Shown here piece by piece: positions 34,106 through 43,496 of a DNA stretch of 64,000 nt (within the stretch, counting starts at the first letter, position 1; each line of letters starts with the position of its first letter). Made by a program: the position numbers and the translations under genes. The stretch comes from Mycoplasma sp. Mirounga ES2805-ORL (GTDB lineage: Bacteria; Bacillota_I; Bacilli_A; Mycoplasmatales; Metamycoplasmataceae): positions 496,001-560,000 of the forward strand of contig NZ_CP070947.1 of the NCBI RefSeq assembly GCF_017084445.1, in the 5' to 3' direction. The notes below the pieces were generated by a model. That model was given only the letters and a program-made list of their open reading frames with translations. It was not told where the DNA came from and ran no database searches.

Positions 34106-34543
34106 ATGAAAAAAATAGCTTTAGCCAGTGATCATGGTGGCGTTAAACTCAAAAATCAAATGATTGAATATTTAAAAACTAAAGGATATCAAGTGGTAGA
34201 CTTAGGACCTTCAGATGATTCTAAATCAATTTCATACGCTGAACAAGGACATAAATTAGCAAATTATATTATTGATAACAATATTGAAACATCGCTTGCT
34301 TTTTGTGGTACCGGACTAGGTATTTCTTATGCCTTAAATAGACATAAGAAGATAAGAGCAGCCCGTGTAGTTACAGTTGAAGATGCTCATTTAGCTAAAC
34401 AACATAATAATGCTAATGTATTAGTCATGGGCGGGCGCTATGTTCCTTATGAAGATGCAGTCAAAATGTTTGATGAATTTGAAAAAACAGAATATGAAGG
34501 TGGTAGACACCAAGCTCGTATTGAACAATTAGATAATTTTTAA
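34106..34543 (+). CDS. rpiB: Ribose-5-phosphate isomerase B
   Basis: This 145-residue enzyme interconverts ribose-5-phosphate and ribulose-5-phosphate in the non-oxidative pentose phosphate pathway. The RpiB/LacAB signature is seen in ALASDHGGVKLKNQM, FCGTGLGISYALNRHKKIRAA (catalytic cysteine in CGTG) and NANVLVMGGR. The product feeds prs (37658). Its stop overlaps the convergent trmB stop. Confidence 0.95.
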   Translation: MKKIALASDHGGVKLKNQMIEYLKTKGYQVVDLGPSDDSKSISYAEQGHKLANYIIDNNIETSLAFCGTGLGISYALNRHKKIRAARVVTVEDAHLAKQHNNANVLVMGGRYVPYEDAVKMFDEFEKTEYEGGRHQARIEQLDNF

Positions 34544-35166
34544 AATTGTTCCTTAGGTTTTTTAACAAAAATGAAGTTGATATTCTTACCACTATCACTT
34601 CATTTTTTTTCATAACCAGTCATTACATTACCTTTAGAATAAATAGAATTATGAAAATCTGTTCCGTGAGCAATTATTTCTCATTGATTATCTTTAAAAC
34701 TATTTAAAGAAAAATCATAAAGTTTATCATTGTCTGTTTTTTGTTTTAAAACAGAAGTATCATCTAAAATATTTTTATATAAATTTAAATAATCTTTATA
34801 TGTTAATCTTCTTTTAACATGTTTTTTCTTGGGTCACGGATCACTAAAAGTAAGTCATAGAGTATTACACTTTCCTTCAAAAATTGATGGTAAATTCAAG
34901 GCATCGTCAATAATAATTTTTAAATTATTTAATTTTAATTCTTTACATTTATTAATTAGTTTAGACGCGGGAGTTGGATATTTTTCTAGGCCATAATATT
35001 TTTTATCTGGGTTTGTCCTAGCTAGTTCAACTATCATTTCTCCCTTACCCATACCAATTTCAACAATGGATTTATCATCTAATTTAATAGGATATTCTTC
35101 TGGATTTATAACCAATCCCGAATTTTGCAATTTGTCTAATGCTGTGCTATCGTTTCTTAATCTCAT
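34540..35166 (-). CDS. trmB: tRNA (guanine46-N7)-methyltransferase
   Basis: This is a 208-residue SAM-dependent enzyme that makes m7G46 in the tRNA variable loop. The SAM motif is VEIGMGKGEMIVELA, and the family signature TFSDPWPKKKHVKRRLT is intact. The end GTDFHNSIYSKGNVMTGYE aligns with the conserved TxYE region. The short N-terminus is usual for the type. It is divergent from clpB and ends in a four-base overlap with rpiB. Confidence 0.96.
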
Positions 35167-35225
35167 ACAAACAATTTTAATTGTTTTTATTTTTTACTTT
35201 TTAAATAAACAAAAAATATTTTATT

Positions 35226-35252
35226 TTGGCACTCGAACACAAAGAGTGCTAA
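35226..35252 (+). promoter_or_regulatory. CIRCE operator (HrcA binding site) upstream of clpB
   Basis: TTGGCACTC-N9-GAGTGCTAA matches the CIRCE consensus TTAGCACTC-N9-GAGTGCTAA with a single change in the left arm. It lies 32 bases before the clpB ATG, so HrcA should repress clpB and release it on heat shock. Confidence 0.93.
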
Positions 35253-35284
35253 AATATAAATATTAAAAAAGATAGGGAGGAAAT

Positions 35285-37450
35285 ATGGACTTTTCAAATT
35301 TAGACGATTTTTTGTTTGGAGAAAAAAATCAAAAATCAAAAAGTAATGAAGATGACCCATTGAAAAAATATGGACGTAATTTAACAGATCTAGCTGCAAG
35401 AAATGAACTAGATCCAGTTATAAATAGAGATGATGAAATAAGAAGAATCATCAGAATTTTAAGCCGAAAAACTAAAAATAACCCCGTGTTAGTTGGAGAA
35501 CCTGGTGTTGGTAAAACAGCTATAGTTGAAGGTTTGGCTAGAAAAATTGTTGAAGGCCAAGTTCCTGAAGATTTAAAAACAAAAGATGTATATGAACTTG
35601 ATTTAGCAAGCATGATTGCTGGAGCTTCATTCCAAGGACAATTTGAAAAAAGATTGAAAGAAGTTTTAAAAAGAATCGAAGATTCTAATGGTGAAATAAT
35701 TGTTTTTATTGACGAAATACACATGCTTGTTGGAACTGGTAAAAATCAAAGCGGTGGAATGGATGCTGCAAATATAATTAAACCTTTAATGGCTAGAGGC
35801 AAAATGCATTTAATAGGAGCAACAACTTTTGATGAATATAGGCAATATATAGAAAAAGATGGAGCGCTAGAACGTAGAATGCAAAGAGTAGATGTTAGCG
35901 AGCCATCTATAGAAGATACAATAACTATATTAAGAGGTATTAAAGATAGGTTTGAAAATTTTCACAATGTAAAAATTAAAGATGATGCCTTAATAGCCGC
36001 ATCAAGATTAAGTTCAAGATACATTTCTGATAGGTTCTTGCCAGACAAGGCAATTGATTTAGTTGATGAAGCAGCTGCAACGATTAAAACTGAAATCAAT
36101 TTCCAACCTGAAGAATTAGAAAAACTTAAACAAAATGTAACCACTTTAGAAATGGAGAAAATAGCCTTAATAGACGATTCAAAATCTAACAAACGAATTG
36201 AAGAAATCGAAAAAGAAATTCAAAAAAACAAGAACTCAATTCAAAAACTACAAAAAAAATGAGATTCTGAAAAGGCTAGATTGGAAGAACTTTCTACATT
36301 AAAAAGTAAACGCGATGATTTAAAGCATGTGTTAAACATCTATCAAAATGAAACTGACTATGAAAAAGCATCTAAACTTCTTTATGTTGAAATACCAAAA
36401 ATTGAAAATAAAATTAAAACATTGGAAAAAGAATTGAATGAAAATGGTTCATCAATGATTAAAGATACAGTTGGTTCTGAAGAAATAGCAACAATTGTTT
36501 CAAAATGAACGCATATACCAGTAAATAAATTATTAGAATCAGATAGAGATAAATTGCTCAATTTAGAGAACGAACTTAAGTCAAAAATTCGCGGTCAAGA
36601 TAAAGCTATAGCTCTTGTTTCACAAGCTATACTTAGAGCTAAAGCTAATATAAATGACCCAAATAGACCTTTAGCTAGCTTTCTTTTTACAGGCCCAACG
36701 GGTGTTGGTAAAACAGAATTAGCTAGACAACTTGCATACACACTATTTGATAGTGAAAAACAAATGGTTCGCCTTGACATGTCTGAATACATGGAAAAAC
36801 ATAGCGTTGCTAGAATTATTGGTGCTCCTCCAGGCTATGTAGGTTTTGATTCTGGAACTGCTTTGACAGAAATAATTAGAAGAAAGCCATACACAATTCT
36901 ATTAATAGACGAAATTGAAAAAGCTCATAGAGATGTATTAAATATATTTTTACAAATCTTAGATAATGGATTTATTACAGATAGTAATGGTAGACAAATA
37001 AATTGTAGAAACTTGATAATAATAATGACATCTAATATTGTACAAAAGGAAATATTAGATAAATTAAATGATAGTCCTAGTCTTAAGAGTGAATTACTTA
37101 AATTTATGTCACCTGAATTTGTAAACCGTATCGATGAAATTATTAAATTTAATACTCTTTCGAAAGACGTTATTGAAGAAATTGCTAAATTAGAATTAGA
37201 TAAACTAATAAAAAGAATTAAAGATAGCAAAGATATTGATATAGATTACACAGATAAAACAGTTCTATTTATTGCAAATTCCTCGTATGATTCTAATTTT
37301 GGAGCAAGACCTATTAAAAGATTTATTCAAAATAAAATTGAAAGTTTATTAGCTCTTAAAATAATTGACGGTTCAATAAAAAATGAAAGAAGATACCTAT
37401 TAGACGTTTTTGCAGGAAACTTTACCTTAAAAGAACAAATTGAAAAGTAG
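35285..37450 (+). CDS. clpB: ClpB disaggregase lacking the N-terminal domain
   Basis: This 721-residue Hsp100 ATPase rescues aggregated proteins with DnaK. NBD1 has [16 protein letters not shown] and [11 protein letters not shown]. The coiled-coil M domain runs from about 275 to 415 ([16 protein letters not shown]..., [16 protein letters not shown]). NBD2 has [13 protein letters not shown] and [10 protein letters not shown], with sensor region [12 protein letters not shown]. The usual N-terminal substrate domain of about 140 residues is missing: the protein begins 25 residues before the [18 protein letters not shown] segment. The ribosome-binding site GATAGGGAGG is strong, and a CIRCE element lies upstream. 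Confidence 0.97.
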
Positions 37451-37475
37451 TCCTTATTTAGGATTACTTTTTTTT
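37443..37475 (+). terminator. Terminator of clpB
   Basis: AAAGTAGTCCT pairs with AGGATTACTTT and is followed by a T run. The clpB stop codon is inside the left arm. Confidence 0.8.
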
Positions 37476-37604
37476 ATAAATGTCTATAAAAAAGGAATTT
37501 GTGTTAATAAATAAGTTCGGTTTTTAATTTAATTTTATTCAAAATAAATAAAAAACTTTTATTCAATTTAAAAGAAGGCAAACAAAAAATAATTATGTTG
37601 GTAT

Positions 37605-37610
37605 TATAAT
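37605..37610 (+). promoter_or_regulatory. -10 box of prs
   Basis: TATAAT at 37605-37610 lies about 48 bases upstream of the prs ATG. No convincing -35 box is visible. Confidence 0.45.
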
Positions 37611-37657
37611 AGGTATATTAATATTAAAATGAATGATTAAATATCAAAGGGGAATAG

Positions 37658-38626
37658 ATGAATAAGAAAGATGAAATAATAATTTTGGGAATGCCAAATT
37701 GCTTAAAACTTTCAAAATCAATCGCAGACAAATTAAAAATGCCTTTATCAGAAGTTGAAAAAACTGTTTTTGCGGATGGTGAAGCAATGATTTTGAGTAA
37801 GGAAACCGTAAGAAACAAAGATGTTTTTATTATATCGAGTGTTTCAAGACCTGTTAATAATAACCTTATGGACCTTTTACTTTTAATTGACTCACTAAAA
37901 AGAGGGAGCGCAAAGTCAATAAATGTTGTTATAACATACTATGGTTATGCAAGACAAGACCGCAAAACAGGAGGACGTCAACCAATAGGTGCAAAACTTG
38001 TTGCAGATTTACTTCAAGTAGCGGGAGCAACAAAAATAATCGCAGTTGATCTTCACAATGAAGCTATTCAAGGTTTCTTTAACATTCCTAGTGATGATTT
38101 AAAAGGAGCTTATGCATTAGCTAAAAATATTAAAGAGTACAACGATAAATTTACTATTGTTTCACCAGACCACGGTGGTGCAGTTAGAGCTAGAATGCTG
38201 GCAAAACTTATCAGTGATGACATTAAAATTTGTATAATTGATAAACGTAGAACGGGGCCGAATGAAACTGAGGTTCTTGGACTAATTGGTAATATTGAAG
38301 ATCAAAATGCAGTTATTATTGATGATATTATTGATACTGGTGGAACAATAATTAAAGCTGCAAAATCACTAAAACAACATGGCGCAAAAAAAATTGTTTT
38401 AGCAGCAACTCATGGTATTTTTTCAAAAGGTTTTGAAATATTTGAAGAATGTGACGAAATTGATAGTGTAATTATTACAGATTCTATTGACAATTATGAT
38501 TTGGCTAAAAAATTTAAAAAACTTAAGATTGTTAGTTTAGATAATATTTTAAGCGAGGTAATTAAATGCCAAATAAATGGTAGATCAGTTAGTGATCTAT
38601 ATGAAGATATTGCTAAAAAATTATAA
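37658..38626 (+). CDS. prs: Ribose-phosphate pyrophosphokinase (PRPP synthetase)
   Basis: This 322-residue enzyme makes PRPP from ribose-5-phosphate and ATP. It shows YYGYARQDRKTGGRQPIGAKLVADLL (ATP and catalytic histidine region), VDLHNEAIQGFF (metal) and the PRPP loop VIIDDIIDTGGTI. PRPP is the co-substrate of hpt at 14975. AAAGGGGAA precedes the ATG. Confidence 0.97.
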   Translation: MNKKDEIIILGMPNCLKLSKSIADKLKMPLSEVEKTVFADGEAMILSKETVRNKDVFIISSVSRPVNNNLMDLLLLIDSLKRGSAKSINVVITYYGYARQDRKTGGRQPIGAKLVADLLQVAGATKIIAVDLHNEAIQGFFNIPSDDLKGAYALAKNIKEYNDKFTIVSPDHGGAVRARMLAKLISDDIKICIIDKRRTGPNETEVLGLIGNIEDQNAVIIDDIIDTGGTIIKAAKSLKQHGAKKIVLAATHGIFSKGFEIFEECDEIDSVIITDSIDNYDLAKKFKKLKIVSLDNILSEVIKCQINGRSVSDLYEDIAKKL

Positions 38627-38704
38627 AATAGGATTTCCTATTTTTTAATTACAAAAAATAATCTAAATATTTTATTTAAATTTAATTAATCTATAATAGA
38701 TTCT

Positions 38705-39361
38705 ATGATAAAAGATGAAATCAAATTAAAAAAATATGCTGAACTAATAATGCAGAAAAACCAACTAATGAACTTAACTGGTTATAAAACTCTTGAATCA
38801 ATTTATAAAGAAGGAATTTTAGATTCTATTGCCGGGTTCAACATTTTAAAAGAAAATGGTTTTTCTTTTAAAAACAAGAAGCTATTAGATATTGGGGCTG
38901 GTGCAGGTTTTCCTTCAATCCCTTTTATAATTAATGAAGACTATGATATTAATTTAACAATAATTGAAAGCATTAAAAAAAGATGCGACTTTTTAGAATA
39001 TTTATCGCAAAATATTGATATTAAATTTAATCTAATCAATAATAGAGTTGAAGAAGTAAAATCAAATAACGATCGCTTTGACTTTATAACAGCTAGAGCT
39101 GTAGCTAATTTAAATACGTTGTATATGATTTCTAATAACTTGTTAAAAAAGGGGGGATACTTTATCTTTCCGAAAGGCAAAAATTATGAAGTGGAAATTC
39201 AAACTTTACTAAAAAATTATCCCGAAATAAAACATGATATTCAAGTTTTTAGTTATATTAATTCACAAAATGAAACTTCATACATGATAGTAATTAAAAA
39301 AAACTTGCCAACACCAAAAGGTTGACCATTAAAATTTAGTCAAATTAAAAAAATAAGCTAA
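38705..39361 (+). CDS. rsmG: 16S rRNA (guanine527-N7)-methyltransferase
   Basis: This is a 218-residue SAM enzyme (GidB) that methylates G527 in the 530 loop of 16S rRNA. The N-terminal QLMNLTGYKTLESIYKEGILDS text and LLDIGAGAGFPSIPF (SAM motif) are diagnostic, followed by the RFDFITARAVANL and GGYFIFPKGK blocks. An in-frame TGA (W) at 39323-39325 is read through to the TAA at 39359-39361. Confidence 0.96.
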
Positions 39362-39369
39362 AACCTAAT

Positions 39370-40287
39370 CTATTTAAGATTAATTTCAACAGAATTTTTA
39401 GTTATCAATTCGAACATTTTTTCTATTTTAAAACTCGCTTCTGATTTTATATTTTTCCTATAAAAAATTTCAAGTTCTCTAATAGCTAAAGGAGATGAAA
39501 TAATAACTTTTTTATTGTCGTGATATCTATCTCTTAAAATTGTGAATAAAACATTATTGTGAAATCAATTATTATATGCTTCTTCACCTAAATTATCTAT
39601 AATCAAGATATCCGCTTTTTTAAGTCTATCAATAATTTCATTTATAGAATTATTGTCTTTATTTTTGATATTAGATATTAATTCTGCTAGCAAATCTTCC
39701 GACTTGATATAAATTGTAGATAAATTTTCACAAGCAAAATAATTTGCTAATGCATGACATGCAAATGTTTTACCAGATGACTCTTTCGAATATATATACA
39801 TCCCTAATACTGATTCAGGTTTTTTAGAAATAACTTTTTTGGCAATTAATTTAGCTTGTTCATAAATTTGTTTTCTTTGAATTGATGATTGCTTAAATAT
39901 CTCATATTGAAAGGATGAGTTTTTTGGCAATTTAAATACTGATTTAAGGCTAACATCCGAAAAATCTGTAAGTCACAAATTAGTCTGTCTTCTTACACTC
40001 ATTTTATAATCATTATTAGATTTTTTAGTTTTTATAACTAACTCGCCAGAAGGGGCTCTATTGACTTGATATATGTACGGATAAACTTGAGGACTTTCAA
40101 TAGACTCTTTTATACCAATAAACTCAAAAATATTATCTTCAACTTCTTTTTTAGTTATTTTAAAAACGTCGATTAACTTTTTGATTTCATCATTACTAAA
40201 AATTAAATCTAATGCTTTTTCCATGTACTCTTCATTAGATTGGTGTAATTCTTTTAAATTTATTTCAGAATCATTTCTATTATTCAT
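39370..40287 (-). CDS. dnaI: DnaI-like primosomal helicase loader
   Basis: The protein has 305 residues. An N-terminal helical region of about 110 residues is followed by an AAA+ domain: YIYSKESSGKTFACHALANYF (a Walker A with E-S-S in place of the glycines), then ADILIIDNLGEEAYN (Walker B) and KKVIISSPLAIREL (sensor). It would load the replicative helicase at the origin with the DnaB/DnaD-like protein encoded just upstream. The frame continues past an in-frame TGA to the TAG at 39370. Confidence 0.88.
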
Positions 40288-40309
40288 AATATCTCAAATT
40301 CCCTTCTTT

Positions 40310-41287
40310 CTAATAATCAGAAAAACTATCTTGCTTTTTAAGATTTTCGAGGTATGTTGCCTTATATAATTCTTTTTTAGTTACAGCAACATTATTTTTA
40401 ATTTTGACCATATTATCTAAATATTTTTCAATTGAGTCAAAAGAAAAAATTTCCTTTTTAATCAAATCAACAATTATCTTATCAACATATTTAAAATTAA
40501 TTTTATTATTTACCTCATAAGCATAAAAGAAAACTAAATTAATGCAAGGGTCATTCAATCCAGCTTCACGAGAGTTTTTAATCAAATTAATTAATTCTTC
40601 AGTTGGCATCTTGTGTGTAATTTGTGAAAAGAAATATCTTGAATCTGTTTTTAATATAGCTTCATAAGGATTTGGAAAATCAAAAGTGTTAAATTCAAGT
40701 TTTTCATTTAATTCTTCATTAATTTCTTTAGTATTGATGTCTGAAGTGTCTAATTCATGAGAACCTGGTTGATCGTCTCTGTACATCAAATCAAATTCAT
40801 CAAATTCAAAAACATCATCATATTTAGCACTGACATTCACTAAATATTTACCAACTTTGGAAAGAAAAGCATTACGCTCTCTGCCCATTAAATTTTGAAA
40901 ATTTTGTTCTCCGATTATCTTAATAAGCTTATTGGCAAGAATTAAATTTTTCTTAAAAGCACCTTTATTTAATGGTTTTTCAAGGATAAAAAATGTTTTT
41001 CTATTAACATGATCAACAAAGGTTGATAGTAAAGAAACTGATTCTAAGTTAATTCTTGCTGAATTTAATTCTTTATTTGACAAATTTAAAAAATAAGTCA
41101 AACTATCAAAATCAAAAAATCCGGCATCTTCATTATTGTTACCAAGGTCTCTCAAATATTCATATAAAAGAATTGCTTCACTACCTAAAATTGGAGCATA
41201 AAATTTACGCAAATTTTTTAAATCTGCCTCTGAAATTTCACTATCAATTTCCACAGAAAAATAAGGATAATTTACATTTTGAATCAT
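40310..41287 (-). CDS. DnaB/DnaD-like replication initiation protein
   Basis: The protein has 325 residues. The N-terminal winged-helix region (YPYFSVEIDSEISEADLKNL, FYAPILGSEAILLYEYL) matches the start of Gram-positive DnaB, the helicase co-loader. The C-terminal part has the DnaD-type helical block (TEELINLIKNSREAGLNDPCINLVFFYAYE). It is the first gene of a two-gene operon with the DnaI-like loader 22 bases downstream, the same order as dnaB-dnaI in Bacillus. A weak stem-loop (41316-41345) separates it from coaE. Confidence 0.88.
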   Translation of the reverse strand: MIQNVNYPYFSVEIDSEISEADLKNLRKFYAPILGSEAILLYEYLRDLGNNNEDAGFFDFDSLTYFLNLSNKELNSARINLESVSLLSTFVDHVNRKTFFILEKPLNKGAFKKNLILANKLIKIIGEQNFQNLMGRERNAFLSKVGKYLVNVSAKYDDVFEFDEFDLMYRDDQPGSHELDTSDINTKEINEELNEKLEFNTFDFPNPYEAILKTDSRYFFSQITHKMPTEELINLIKNSREAGLNDPCINLVFFYAYEVNNKINFKYVDKIIVDLIKKEIFSFDSIEKYLDNMVKIKNNVAVTKKELYKATYLENLKKQDSFSDY

Positions 41288-41348
41288 CTTGCCCCCAGTC
41301 GTTAATTATTTATAAAAAAATGCCGTTTTGAATTCCGGTATTCTTATC

Positions 41349-41921
41349 TTATCTAATACCAAGAGCATATAAAATTTTTTTTATGTTATTTGCATTTAAC
41401 TTAAAGTTATTAGCATAAATATCCACAATTGGTATGAGACCAAAAAGTTTATTTTTAATGCTTTCTGGGTTGTTTTTTGAACTTATTAATGAAATAAAAT
41501 GATTATCAACATTTCTTTTTGCTATATTTTTTGTTCAATTTTCATATGATGTATTTAAACAAACGATATGTGAAAAATTTTTTCATAAAGGATATACTTC
41601 ACTATTTAGATTTGGAAGCTCAACAAAATCATATTTTGTGTCTATTAATTCCTTTTCAATTAAAGGATAAATAATTTTTTCTAACAAATTAAAATTAGCT
41701 TTATCTTTATTTAACCAATTCACTAAAACTTTTTTATTTACACAATATTCGTCAACAAAACATTTGCCTAATTTGTCTTTAATTAATTTATATCCATCTT
41801 GACCTTTTTTGTATATGGAGTTAACAAATTCATCAGATATAAAAATTTTAGAACCTGTTTTTTCGAGTTCCCGCAAAAAAGTAGTCTTGCCAACAGCAAT
41901 TTTTCCTATAATCGCTATCAT
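41349..41921 (-). CDS. coaE: Dephospho-CoA kinase
   Basis: This 190-residue protein would phosphorylate dephospho-CoA at the ribose 3'-OH in the last step of CoA synthesis. The P-loop is MIAIIGKIAVGKTTFLREL, followed by a conserved ISDEFVNSIYKKGQDGYKLI block where CoaE has an aspartate that positions the substrate. The second half diverges, as in other mycoplasmas. It follows yigZ by two bases. Confidence 0.85.
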
Positions 41922-41923
41922 GT

Positions 41924-42295
41924 TTATGATTCTCCTTTAAATTTTTTTAAAGCTAAATTAGCGCTTTTTATATACGCCCTAACAAGTCCGCCTGCACCTA
42001 ATTTAACACCTCCAAAATATCTAATAACAAAAATTACTAAATTGTTTGTATTAGTTTTTAAAAGCAAATCTCTTATTGGTCTTCCAGCAGTCCCGCCCGG
42101 CTCACCATCATCATCAAAACCGGCATTAACAACACCATTGTTATTTATAAAACTATATCCATAACAAATATGAGTTGCTTTTTTATTTTCTTGCCAAAGC
42201 TGACATAATATAGATTTTATGTCTTCAGAATTGGAAATTTCAATTGCAATACTATAAAATTTTGATTTTTTAACTGTGTACGTTTGGAGTTCCAT
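41924..42295 (-). CDS. IMPACT/YigZ family protein
   Basis: The gene encodes 123 residues of the IMPACT (UPF0029) N-terminal domain: KKSKFYSIAIEISN, KATHICYGY, FDDDGEPGGTAGRPI and VIRYFGGVKLGAGGLVRAY are the family signatures. The C-terminal domain of full-length YigZ (about 200 residues) is absent. I chose the ATG at 42295; the frame extends further upstream into the tRNA, which cannot be coding. The role is unclear; some relatives affect translation under stress. Confidence 0.9.
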   Translation of the reverse strand: MELQTYTVKKSKFYSIAIEISNSEDIKSILCQLWQENKKATHICYGYSFINNNGVVNAGFDDDGEPGGTAGRPIRDLLLKTNTNNLVIFVIRYFGGVKLGAGGLVRAYIKSANLALKKFKGES

Positions 42296-42329
42296 ATTAT
42301 AGATTATAACTAAAAAGTAATAAAAAAAA

Positions 42330-42406
42330 TGGGGCGATTGAAGGGATTCGAACCCTCGCATGACGGGACCACAACCCGCTGTGTTAACCGCTTCACCACA
42401 ATCGCC
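42330..42406 (-). tRNA. tRNA-His (GTG)
   Basis: The minus strand folds as a complete cloverleaf. The acceptor stem GCGATTG pairs with CAATCGC, the anticodon loop is TTGTGGT (anticodon GTG), and the T arm reads GAGGGTTCGAATCCCTT. A genomically encoded extra G at position -1 pairs with C73, the hallmark of tRNA-His. The CCA end is encoded. Confidence 0.97.
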
Positions 42407-42508
42407 ATTTGAAAATATATTATATATAGAAAATTAAAATAATGAAATTAATAGGTTTAGCCTTAATAAAAAAACTCAATAATCAATTAACAAAATAATA
42501 TATTAAAA

Positions 42509-43303
42509 CTATTTTGCAAGTCTATATTGTTCAAATAACCCAAAATAATTTGAGTTTTTAAATTTTACAGGTGTTTTTCACCCTTTGCCATATCAATGAA
42601 CTAGATATTCTTCAATATTTTTAAAAGTTAATAATTTATGTCCTTCAAAATCAATGTAATCTAAATGGTCAAGAGCATCATGTGAAAGCATTGAGTCTTC
42701 TTTAAATATTTTCTTATTGTAGTTATGATTATGCAAAATCATGGTTACGGTTGGGTTTTTAATTCCATTTTCTAAATAAGACACAGCATCATCTACTGTG
42801 TAAACTTTTTTCTTTCTAAATAAAATAATGTGTCAAAATCTAGCTATCTTATATAGTCAATTGTATTTAAAGTATTTCTTTCTTCTGAAGAAATTAACAT
42901 CACAACATCTTTTGACCTTATAATCTCAACATCACTTTTTAAATCTTTCTAATGTTGTATGAGTTATTACAAAAAGGTCTATTGATGGTTCATATCTATT
43001 ATTTATATCCCAATCTTTATTAACTCATTTAGGAATTAAATAAGGATTTAAACTATTTTCGGTATCTATAACTCTATCCGGATATTTTTCTTTAAGTTTT
43101 TTATATGTATCATAGTCAACAATAATATCTCCATCATAGTCATGCTCTATTAATTTACCATCTCTATATATGCCTAATAAGCTGCCATACGCAACAGCAC
43201 CTTTACCATTCATTTTGTCAATATTTTCCATTACTTCAATTAGCAAATTTTTAACTTCTTGCATTTTTATTTTATGTTTTTCTTTATCGAATTTTTCTTT
43301 CAT
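42509..43303 (-). CDS. LicD-family phosphotransferase-like protein
   Basis: The protein has 264 residues. The N-terminal block VAYGSLLGIYRDGKLIEHDYDGDIIVDYD matches the LicD nucleotidyltransferase-fold motif (GTLLGxxRhxxfIPWDdDiDI), with the acidic D-x-D-x-D metal residues retained. LicD proteins move phosphocholine or similar phospho-groups onto glycans and lipids. The rest is rich in aromatics and runs through several TGA tryptophans to a TAG at 42509. The start has AGGAGAGG upstream. It sits beside the phosphomutase-flippase fusion, which hints at a shared role in surface glycolipids, but that is inference. Confidence 0.75.
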
Positions 43304-43496
43304 AGCCTCTCCTAAATAAAGTTACATATAAAAAGAATGATTTAAATTTCATTCAAAATTTTAACACTAAAAAATTACAATTAAAATTTGAAATAGTCTC
43401 TATAAATGAGTGAACAAAATATATTGTATATTTTTAATGTATAATTTAATATTTAATAAAGTATTATTTCTATTAATATTAATTATTAGGAGAAAA

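Noticed and set aside
42300-42361. Upstream extension of the YigZ frame to 42361
   Set aside because: The extension would run through the 3' end of tRNA-His; the ATG at 42295 gives the normal family N-terminus.
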